This document shows positions 1 to 6,460 of a DNA stretch of 52,770 nt, piece by piece. Source of the stretch: Anaerolineaceae bacterium. Lineage in GTDB: Bacteria; Chloroflexota; Anaerolineae; Anaerolineales; Villigracilaceae. The stretch lies in NCBI GenBank assembly GCA_009885525.1, contig VFKN01000074.1, forward strand, positions 1-52,770. Reading direction: 5' to 3'. The notes under the pieces were generated by a model that was not told the DNA's origin, did not search any database, and saw nothing but the letters and a program-made list of their open reading frames with translations. Both the position numbers and the translations under genes were made by a program. Positions within the stretch are counted from its first letter, which is position 1. Each line of letters starts with the position of its first letter.

Positions 1-210
1 TATTTAGCGGTGTTGGGTCTTGGACCAGTGCGTGAACCGTTGCTGGGCAATACTATTTGGGCGGCGCAAGGTCAGAGTGCATTTTTCAATAATTGGTGGT
101 GGTGGCCTTTGGCTCCATCCCTTGCTCTGGTGCTCATCCTTGGGTCGCTGGCTCTCGTCAATATGGGCTTGGATGAACTTGCCAATCCCCGAATTCGCAA
201 ATCGGAATAA
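1..210 (+). CDS. ABC transporter permease, C-terminal fragment (DppC/OppC type)
   Basis: The frame is open from the first base, so this is the 3' end of a gene starting outside the window. The 69 visible residues contain a Trp-rich stretch (FFNNWWWWPLAPS) followed by one hydrophobic membrane helix (LALVLILGSLALVNMGLDEL) and a short charged tail. This pattern is typical of the last transmembrane helix of peptide/nickel/oligosaccharide-type ABC permeases, where a conserved N-x-x-G-D/E-L motif closes the protein. Two ATPase genes of the same transporter class follow 50 bp downstream, which supports the call. Family membership is inferred from the tail and context only, since the EAA loop lies outside the window. 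Confidence 0.75.
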   Translation, partial: YLAVLGLGPVREPLLGNTIWAAQGQSAFFNNWWWWPLAPSLALVLILGSLALVNMGLDELANPRIRKSE

Positions 211-260
211 TTCATGACTAACACACTTCTAACAATAAATAATTCCTTCAAGGTGAAGCC

Positions 261-1226
261 ATGACCCCTGTTCTTCAAGTCAATAATTTACAAGTAACCT
301 ACTATACGGATGCCGGTCGCGCTCGTGCGCTGGACGGGGTGGATTTAACCCTTAATGCCGGTGAAAAATTAGGTCTGGTGGGCGAATCAGGTTCCGGCAA
401 AAGCACTATGGCGCTGGCTATGATGCGCATGATTAAACCTCCGGGTAGAATCGAAGGCGGCCAGGTGATTGTAGACGGCCTCGATCTAATGAGCCTTAGC
501 GATGATTCCATGCTTAAGGCACGTCTCAGTAAAATTGCTTATATTCCACAAGGCGCGATGAATTCGCTTAATCCTGTTATAAGGATTGGCGCTCAAATGG
601 TGGATGCAATCAAGGCGCATGATCAAGGATCAAGCCGCGAAGACATTGAAAAACGCTGCAAGCAAGCCCTCGAGTCTGTAGATCTTGGCGCCAATGTCTT
701 CAAAATGTATGCTCATGAATTAAGCGGCGGTATGAAACAACGCGCCTGCATTGCCATCAGTATTTTGTTGAAGCCAAAAGTCATCATTGCAGACGAACCC
801 ACCAGCGCATTGGATGTCGTAACGCAACGACAGGTCATGGAGACCATTGACCGCGTCCAAAAGGAAATTGGCGCCGCCGTAATCTTGATCGGTCACGACA
901 TGGGTTTGATGGCGCAATTTGTAGATAAAGTCGCGGTGATGTATACCGGGCGGATTATGGAATTAAGCAGTGTACGGGATATGTTCGTCGATCCCAAGCA
1001 CCCGTATGCGCAGGCTCTCATTAAGAGCTTGCCCAACCTTGATAACAAGGGCGTGTTCAACGGGATTCCAGGCATGGCTCCCGCGCTTTTACAGCTTCCC
1101 GGCGGCTGCGCTTTTCATCCACGCTGTTCACAAGTTATGGAAACATGTAAAACACAACGCCCGCCATCCATCGCCTTATCCGGCGGACGGATTCTCGAAT
1201 GCCACCTTTACTCGGAGAAAGCCTAA
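261..1226 (+). CDS. Peptide/oligosaccharide ABC transporter ATP-binding protein (DppD/OppD family)
   Basis: This 321-residue cytoplasmic ATPase would power an Opp/Dpp-type importer. Walker A is GESGSGKST (residues 41-49), the signature is LSGGMKQR, and Walker B is VIIADEPTSALD followed by an H-loop (LIGHDMG). The C-terminus has the family's oligopeptide/dipeptide extension with four cysteines (GCAFHPRC, then C and C), a motif associated with an Fe-S site in some DppD proteins. The length is normal. An AAGGTGAAG ribosome site precedes the ATG. It is 3 bp upstream of the second ATPase and 50 bp after the permease tail, so all three are one operon. Substrate cannot be read from the sequence. Because sugar-acid genes follow, an oligosaccharide or sugar-acid conjugate is as likely as a peptide. 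Confidence 0.93.
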   Translation: MTPVLQVNNLQVTYYTDAGRARALDGVDLTLNAGEKLGLVGESGSGKSTMALAMMRMIKPPGRIEGGQVIVDGLDLMSLSDDSMLKARLSKIAYIPQGAMNSLNPVIRIGAQMVDAIKAHDQGSSREDIEKRCKQALESVDLGANVFKMYAHELSGGMKQRACIAISILLKPKVIIADEPTSALDVVTQRQVMETIDRVQKEIGAAVILIGHDMGLMAQFVDKVAVMYTGRIMELSSVRDMFVDPKHPYAQALIKSLPNLDNKGVFNGIPGMAPALLQLPGGCAFHPRCSQVMETCKTQRPPSIALSGGRILECHLYSEKA

Positions 1227-1229
1227 CCC

Positions 1230-2240
1230 ATGTCCGATTTACTGGAATTCAAAAACGTTACAAAAACCTACTCGAGTGGATTACTTTCCCGAGTTTCCAC
1301 TATCGCATTAAATAATATGTCGCTCAAATTGGATGCTGAACAGCCAACGATTACAACCGTGGCTGGCGAAAGTGGTAGCGGCAAAACTACCCTCGCGATG
1401 TTGTTATTGGGCTTCACGACGCCTACCTCCGGCCAGATTCTATACAAAGGCAAGGATATTCACACTCTGCGCGGTGAAGAACGAATGCTGTTCCGACGGG
1501 AAGTGCAGGCTGTATTTCAAGATCCCTTTGCAGTATTCAATCCTTTTTACACAGTTGACCATTTGCTGACAGTGCCCATTGCGCGCTTCAAATTGGCAAA
1601 ATCAAAAAGCGAAGCCATGAACAAAATGGTCGAAGCGCTCACTGCCGTGGGTTTACGTCCGGGGGATGTGCTTGGTCGCTTCCCGCATCAACTCTCAGGC
1701 GGACAGCGCCAGCGCATTAACATTGCGCGCGCATTGTTACTTCGTCCGAAACTATTAGTTGCCGATGAGCCGGTATCGATGGTGGATGCCTCGCTTCGCG
1801 CCAACATTCTGGAAACCTTGCGTGGTTTGCAAAAAGATTATGGCGTTTCGATTATTTATATTACTCATGACCTCACTACGGCTTATCACATCGCTAATTC
1901 CATTGTAGTTCTCTATCGCGGCGAAGTGATGGAAGCGGGTGATGTGGATAAGGTAATCAAAAATCCGCAACACCCTTATACAAAACTATTAATCGACTCG
2001 ATCCCGTGGCCTGATATTAATCGTCGCTGGGGCGAAACCGAGATCAAGGTCAGAGAATCGGATCTTTCTGAAAAGAGCGCTGGTTGTAAGTTTTCTTCGC
2101 GCTGTCCGTTTGTAATGGATAAGTGTAAACAATCTCCGCCGCTCTTCCGGCTTAGCGAGCATCAAGCCGCCTCTTGTTACCTTTACGAACAAAACCCGAC
2201 AATCGACCCCGGAAAATTGTCTGATTTGTTACCTGTTTAA
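1230..2240 (+). CDS. Peptide/oligosaccharide ABC transporter ATP-binding protein (DppF/OppF family)
   Basis: Second nucleotide-binding subunit of the same importer, 336 residues. Walker A GESGSGKTT lies at residues 46-54, followed by the Q-loop region (AVFQDPFAVFNP), signature LSGGQRQR, Walker B LLVADEPVSMVD and H-loop YITHDL. The C-terminal Dpp/Opp extension is present, again with the four-cysteine pattern (GCKFSSRC, C, C). The two ATPases differ in sequence and are expected to form a heterodimer, as in Dpp and Opp systems. The ATG starts 3 bp after the upstream stop, indicating translational coupling. The conserved ATPase motifs leave little doubt about class; the solute is unknown. Confidence 0.93.
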   Translation: MSDLLEFKNVTKTYSSGLLSRVSTIALNNMSLKLDAEQPTITTVAGESGSGKTTLAMLLLGFTTPTSGQILYKGKDIHTLRGEERMLFRREVQAVFQDPFAVFNPFYTVDHLLTVPIARFKLAKSKSEAMNKMVEALTAVGLRPGDVLGRFPHQLSGGQRQRINIARALLLRPKLLVADEPVSMVDASLRANILETLRGLQKDYGVSIIYITHDLTTAYHIANSIVVLYRGEVMEAGDVDKVIKNPQHPYTKLLIDSIPWPDINRRWGETEIKVRESDLSEKSAGCKFSSRCPFVMDKCKQSPPLFRLSEHQAASCYLYEQNPTIDPGKLSDLLPV

Positions 2241-2274
2241 AGTTTTAGCGCCGCAGTCGATTAGGTAAATATAA

Positions 2275-2601
2275 ATGAAAATCCCCCGACCCTTGTTGTT
2301 TGCATTAACCGGATGGGCGGCGGGTGCAATCGCAACCGTACTTGTTGGCCTTCTTTGGCCTGCGATTTTCCCAGCCATAGTGGTCGTTGGACATTATTAT
2401 GGCTCTGGACCAAGCCTGCTCACCATTATAGGATTTGGATTGATATTGGCTTCACCCGGCGGTTTGATTGGCGGATTGGTCGGTAGTCGCATCCCCAAGG
2501 AAGGCGGGCAAACTGAACAATTTTTTATGGCGGCCGTTTTTGGCGTCATATTTACCCTACCCTTTGGATGCATGGTTTTATGGTTCTTCACCGGGTGGTA
2601 G
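2275..2601 (+). CDS. Small membrane protein of unknown function
   Basis: I do not recognise this 108-residue protein. It has three hydrophobic segments, roughly residues 7-40, 48-70 and 82-106, with Gly-rich turns (SPGGLIGGLVGSRIP) and one short charged loop (KEGGQTEQ). It would be an integral inner-membrane protein. It lies 34 bp after the ABC ATPase gene and 27 bp before the DapA-family gene in the same direction, so it is probably co-transcribed. It could be a helper of the transporter, but nothing in the sequence shows that. An ATG with a weak upstream AGGT is the only reasonable start. Confidence 0.65.
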   Translation: MKIPRPLLFALTGWAAGAIATVLVGLLWPAIFPAIVVVGHYYGSGPSLLTIIGFGLILASPGGLIGGLVGSRIPKEGGQTEQFFMAAVFGVIFTLPFGCMVLWFFTGW

Positions 2602-2628
2602 CCTGACTTAGAATCCGGCGGTTTTTTT

Positions 2629-3534
2629 ATGTCAAAACATATTACTGGTATCGTTCCAATTGTAGCTGCGGCGTTTACCAATTCGGGCTTATTGGACGAG
2701 GACGGTTTTCAATCCCTTATCCGCCACTTACTTACAACGGGCGTTCCAGCCCTTACCCTCTTCGGACTCGCCACAGAGTTCTATAAATTGAGTGATCATG
2801 AACGCGAACGGATGCAGGCGCTCTTGCTGGCTGAGACACGCCGTTCCGAATCCGTTGCCGGAATCATCTCCATTACCGACCACAGCTGGGAAGTCGCGTG
2901 TCAGCGCGCTCGCACTGCCGAAGAACAAGGCGCAGATGGATTGATGGTTTTGCCGCCCTATTTTCTTGGCCCGAGTGAAGATGCAATCCTAGAACATCTT
3001 AAGCGCGTCATTGGCAGTGTGAAAATCCCGGTCATCGTGCAATATGCGCCTGTGCAGACCGGTGTGCGCATCTCTCCTGAAGTTTTTCTTAAATTAAACG
3101 AAACTCTCCCAAACGCTGAATTTGTCAAAGTGGAAACCCAGCCGCCGGGCAGATATGTTTCGCAGCTCGTTGAGCGCTCACAAGGAAAATTAAAATCCCT
3201 TGTCGGCTACGCGGGCGTGCAAATGCCGGATGTATTGGCGCGCGGCGCGGTGGGCATCCAGCCCGGATGTTCGTTCACAGAAATCTACGTTGAACTGTGG
3301 CGGCTCTGGGGAACTGACAAAACCGCCTTTCAAAATCTTCACAACAAACTCCTGCCTTATATTAATTACTGGATGCAGGGCGTTGAACTCATCATCAAAG
3401 TTGAGAAAGTAATTTTGAAACAGCGCGGCATCATCGCCAGCGATTATTGCCGCAGTCCCTCGTATACGCTTGATGAGTATGAGCAGAAACAAATTGAAAA
3501 ATTCATAAGTGAATTTTCGGAGTGGCTAAAATGA
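2629..3534 (+). CDS. DapA/NanA-superfamily aldolase (2-keto-3-deoxy sugar acid aldolase-like)
   Basis: A 301-residue class I aldolase of the dihydrodipicolinate synthase/N-acetylneuraminate lyase family. The expected Schiff-base lysine is in FVKVE (K167) and the catalytic tyrosine in VIVQYAP (Y139). The usual substrate-carboxylate loop (G-T-T-G-E in DapA, G-x-G-E-F in YagE-like aldolases) reads GLATEF at residues 46-51, so it departs from true DapA and resembles the sugar-acid branch. The neighbouring enolase-superfamily dehydratase would supply a 2-keto-3-deoxy aldonate, which this enzyme could split to pyruvate and an aldehyde. That role is inferred from family and context. The stop overlaps the next start (ATGA), indicating coupling. 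Confidence 0.85.
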   Translation: MSKHITGIVPIVAAAFTNSGLLDEDGFQSLIRHLLTTGVPALTLFGLATEFYKLSDHERERMQALLLAETRRSESVAGIISITDHSWEVACQRARTAEEQGADGLMVLPPYFLGPSEDAILEHLKRVIGSVKIPVIVQYAPVQTGVRISPEVFLKLNETLPNAEFVKVETQPPGRYVSQLVERSQGKLKSLVGYAGVQMPDVLARGAVGIQPGCSFTEIYVELWRLWGTDKTAFQNLHNKLLPYINYWMQGVELIIKVEKVILKQRGIIASDYCRSPSYTLDEYEQKQIEKFISEFSEWLK

Positions 3535-4502
3535 CTCCCCTAACCATCACCCACACAACCACTGAAGGTTTTGACGGTATTCATGTTCACACCGGCGTTA
3601 TCGAATTAAATCTAATCCCTGAATTGGGCGGCAAGGTCAGCAGCCTGCGCGATTCACGCAGCGGACGCGAATGGCTGTGGAGACATCCGCGCTTCCCGTA
3701 TAAACTCGTGCCGCACGGAAGTTCATACACCGCCCAATCAGATACAGGCGGATGGGATGAATGTTTCCCGAGCGTAGCGGAATGTAAGTATCCATCCGCG
3801 CCGTGGCAGGGTGCGGCAATTCAAGATCACGGTGAGTTATGGTCACACGCCGCAGAATTTGAGATGGATGAACAAGCGCAGAGCGTCACCTTGCGTACGC
3901 GCTCGCAAGGGATTGCATTGCCTTACACATTCACGCGCAGCATAATATTGACTGCCAACTCATCTGTTATCCGCACAAATTATGAAGTATCGAACAACGC
4001 CGATCAGCCGATAAATTATGTCTGGTGCATTCACCCATTGCTGGCCATTGAACCCGGCATGGAACTTCGCCTGCCCACATCTGCGCGCTTTAATGTAGGC
4101 GGTTCTTACCCCGAAAATTTAATATCACCTGAAAAAAAATTACAGTATCCATTTACCGCATCTGGATTAAATTTCCCCGCGCTGCCTGAGACATCCGCTG
4201 GCCGCGCACTAAAAATATGGAGCGACCCATTACCTGCCGGAGAAGGCTGGGCGGCATTGCACGCTGATGATGGTGAATTGCAAATGCGTTGGGACGTGAA
4301 TCTTCTTCCGCAAGTGGCGGTCTGGATGAATTTCGGCGCATTGGGTATGGATGGCGGCTCGCCATATTTCAACATGGGGCTCGAGCCCTGCATCGGCGCG
4401 CAGGATTCGCTTGCAGATGCTGTGAATAAATATAATTTATTTGCAACTGTGCCGCCGCGCGAATCAAAAACGTGGTGGTTGGAGATTGAGTTAACTACAT
4501 GA
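3531..4502 (+). CDS. Aldose 1-epimerase/mutarotase-like protein
   Basis: A 323-residue protein with the beta-sandwich pattern of galactose mutarotase-like proteins: an early LIPELGGKVSSLRD segment, a central SDTGGWDECFPSV motif, DHGELW (His-containing active-site region) and a late GLEPCIG segment with an acidic residue. The ATG at 3531 overlaps the upstream stop as ATGA and has GGAG 8 bases upstream; the GTG nine bases earlier is less likely. Its stop likewise overlaps the next gene. In this trio it may interconvert anomers of the sugar or lactone handled by the dehydratase. Exact substrate is unknown, and a non-catalytic sugar-binding role is possible. Confidence 0.78.
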   Translation: MTPLTITHTTTEGFDGIHVHTGVIELNLIPELGGKVSSLRDSRSGREWLWRHPRFPYKLVPHGSSYTAQSDTGGWDECFPSVAECKYPSAPWQGAAIQDHGELWSHAAEFEMDEQAQSVTLRTRSQGIALPYTFTRSIILTANSSVIRTNYEVSNNADQPINYVWCIHPLLAIEPGMELRLPTSARFNVGGSYPENLISPEKKLQYPFTASGLNFPALPETSAGRALKIWSDPLPAGEGWAALHADDGELQMRWDVNLLPQVAVWMNFGALGMDGGSPYFNMGLEPCIGAQDSLADAVNKYNLFATVPPRESKTWWLEIELTT

Positions 4503-5650
4503 AAATTACAGACGTCACTACTTACATTGTCGGCAACCCGTGGAAGAATTGGGTCTTCACGCGCGTGGATACAGACGCAGGCATACATGGTATTGGAGAG
4601 GCTACGTTAAATGGTTTTGCGAAAACCGTTGAAGCCGCCATCCACGAATTGAAGCGCTTCGTCATTGGCGAAGACCCGTTTGATGTGGAAAATCACACCT
4701 TGAAATTATCCCGCGAAGTCTATTCAGACGGCGGACAAATTCAGGGCGCGGCGCTCTCCGGCATTGAGTTTGCCTGCTGGGATATTATGGGCAAAGTCAC
4801 CAAACAACCTGTATATAAACTCATCGGCGGACGCTGTCATGATCGCTTGCGTGTCTACGCCAACGGTTGGTATCGCGGCCCGCGCGAACCGCAGAGTTTT
4901 CACGACAAGGCCAAGAGCGTGGTCGCGCGCGGATACACCGCGTTGAAGTTTGATCCATTTGGGGCGGCGTGGAGATATGTTGAGCGCGCAGATTTTGCGC
5001 TGGCGTTGGATCTCATCGCCGCAGTGCGCGACGCGGTCGGTCCGAATGTGGATATTATGATCGAAGCCCACAACCGCTTCAGTCCGCACACCGCTTTGCA
5101 ATTCGCGGACGCAATGGCGAAGTATCAACCGACATGGTTTGAAGCACCCGTGCCGCCACAATATATTTCACAGATGGTTGAAGTCGCGAGGCGTAGCCCG
5201 GTGCCGATTGCATGTGGCGAGGATTATTACAGCCCGCAACAATTTTCTGAATTGCTCGGCCACGATGCGGTTCACATCATCCAACTGGAGCCGCAGTATC
5301 TTGGCCTCACCGCATCCAAGCAAGTATGCGGAATGGTACACGCACATAATGGCGTGACCGCTCCGCACAGCGCGCAAGGTCCGCTATGTTCGCTCGTGTG
5401 CGCCCATTTAAATACTGCCACTCCAAACTTCTTCATCCACGAGATCTTTGATGATTTTAATGATGATTGGAGTGGCATGATATTGACCAACTCGGTCAAG
5501 GTCAAGGATGGATATATTCAACTTGAAGAAGACCGTATTGGTTGGGGCACAGACTTAAACTATGAAGAGATCGTCAAACATCCCTACAACCCGAATAATT
5601 ATCTCCCCTTGTTTCGATCGGGCTGGGAAAAGCGGCAGCCAGTAGCGTAA
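4499..5650 (+). CDS. Enolase-superfamily (mandelate racemase/muconate lactonizing) dehydratase, aldonate dehydratase-like
   Basis: A 383-residue acid-sugar dehydratase candidate. The N-terminal capping domain is followed by the barrel. Visible catalytic elements are KFD (K150, D152) on strand 2, metal ligands E189 (IEAHN), E215 (WFEAP) and E241 (CGEDY), and the general-acid/base H290 (APHSAQGP). This resembles galactonate/gluconate-type dehydratases, which convert an aldonate to the 2-keto-3-deoxy acid using Mg2+. It overlaps the mutarotase-like gene (ATGA) and is the last gene of the first operon; a hairpin on the opposite strand lies downstream. Substrate specificity in this superfamily cannot be fixed by reading alone. 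It is one of four paralogues in the window. Confidence 0.88.
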   Translation: MKITDVTTYIVGNPWKNWVFTRVDTDAGIHGIGEATLNGFAKTVEAAIHELKRFVIGEDPFDVENHTLKLSREVYSDGGQIQGAALSGIEFACWDIMGKVTKQPVYKLIGGRCHDRLRVYANGWYRGPREPQSFHDKAKSVVARGYTALKFDPFGAAWRYVERADFALALDLIAAVRDAVGPNVDIMIEAHNRFSPHTALQFADAMAKYQPTWFEAPVPPQYISQMVEVARRSPVPIACGEDYYSPQQFSELLGHDAVHIIQLEPQYLGLTASKQVCGMVHAHNGVTAPHSAQGPLCSLVCAHLNTATPNFFIHEIFDDFNDDWSGMILTNSVKVKDGYIQLEEDRIGWGTDLNYEEIVKHPYNPNNYLPLFRSGWEKRQPVA

Positions 5651-5712
5651 TAAATGAGTATTGTATATTGATGAACTGCGAACATTATGGAAGCCACATT
5701 CCTATGCAAAAA

Positions 5713-5743
5713 GAAACCCGGCTTCTTCAAGAAACCGGGTTTC
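5713..5743 (-). terminator. Rho-independent terminator for the tandem-repeat protein gene
   Basis: Perfect 9-bp inverted repeat GAAACCCGG / CCGGGTTTC with a 13-base loop. Read on the minus strand it is followed by five T, so it fits termination of the minus-strand gene ending at 5763. Transcripts of the plus-strand operon ending at 5650 would also meet the hairpin, though without a good U-tract. Confidence 0.75.
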
Positions 5744-5762
5744 AAACTGTGGGAAATCCTGA

Positions 5763-6290
5763 CTAATTGCCATGCGCTTTGAGGTAGTCCATTACACTTT
5801 GCGCGGCGGGGTCTGTGATCAAGGCGGAGGACAGGTCGTTGCTATGCAGGCGGATGTAATCTGTCACGCTTTGCACTGCCGCTTCGGGAACGGACTGAGC
5901 GCTGATGAAATTGCCGGTACTATGCAGGCGTAAGTAGTCTGTCACGCTTTGCACTGACGCTTCGGGAACGGACTGAGCGCTGATGAAATTGCCGGTGCTG
6001 TGCAGGCGTAAGTAATCTGTCACACTTTGCACTGCCGCTTCGGGCGCGGCTTGAGCAGATGGGTTGCTGTGAATACGGATGTACTCCGTCACACTCTGTA
6101 CTGCCGCTTCAGGTACGGACTGGGCCTGGATGGGTGAGCCAGTATTCGGGATGATCGCTGCGCGGCGGCTGCCGTCGTTGATCGCCAGCGCGGCACCGAA
6201 GAGCAGGATGCCGATTCCCAGCCACAACCAAAGATTTCCGGTTGTGCGTTGGACGTTTTTCAAAGTATTTTGGATCTGTTGTGTGTTCAT
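5763..6290 (-). CDS. Membrane-anchored tandem-repeat protein of unknown function
   Basis: Not a family I recognise. The 175-residue product starts at the ATG with GGAG 7 bases upstream; longer in-frame starts lack this site. It has one N-terminal membrane segment (about residues 19-37, WLWLGIGILLFGAALAI) and then five copies of a roughly 26-residue unit with consensus A-Q-S-V-P-E-A-[AS]-V-Q-S-V-T-D-Y-[LI]-R-[LI]-H-S. Two central units are almost identical in DNA with a 78-bp period, pointing to recent duplication. The last unit is degenerate (AAQSVMDYLKAHGN). The repeats are predicted amphipathic helices outside or inside the membrane. It is divergent from the XRE/NB-ARC regulator, which might control it. 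Confidence 0.8.
   Translation of the reverse strand: MNTQQIQNTLKNVQRTTGNLWLWLGIGILLFGAALAINDGSRRAAIIPNTGSPIQAQSVPEAAVQSVTEYIRIHSNPSAQAAPEAAVQSVTDYLRLHSTGNFISAQSVPEASVQSVTDYLRLHSTGNFISAQSVPEAAVQSVTDYIRLHSNDLSSALITDPAAQSVMDYLKAHGN
5766..6125. repeat. Coding tandem repeat, about 78-bp period
   Basis: Five direct repeats inside the minus-strand gene at 5763-6290. The copies around 5881-5958 and 5959-6036 differ at only a few positions, while the outer copies are more diverged. The period is a multiple of three, so copy-number change would keep the frame. Confidence 0.85.
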
Positions 6291-6460
6291 GGTGTTTCTC
6301 CTTTTTGAATGATCAGGGATGGGTTTGTTTTTCTGATCTGCCACTAGGATAGTCCATGTCCACTTGCCATATATGCCTTTTCATGACAAATCCTGTCCGA
6401 AAAGTTGACAACCGCGCTATACTGTGAAAGTCAACCCAAACTTGAGGAATAAAAATATCC

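Noticed and set aside
3522..4502. GTG start at 3522 for the mutarotase-like gene
   Set aside because: The ATG at 3531 overlaps the upstream stop as ATGA and has a better-spaced GGAG.
5766..6125. Regular repeats that could be taken for a CRISPR array
   Set aside because: The 78-bp period is fully inside an open frame with conserved residues, and there are no unique spacers or cas genes.
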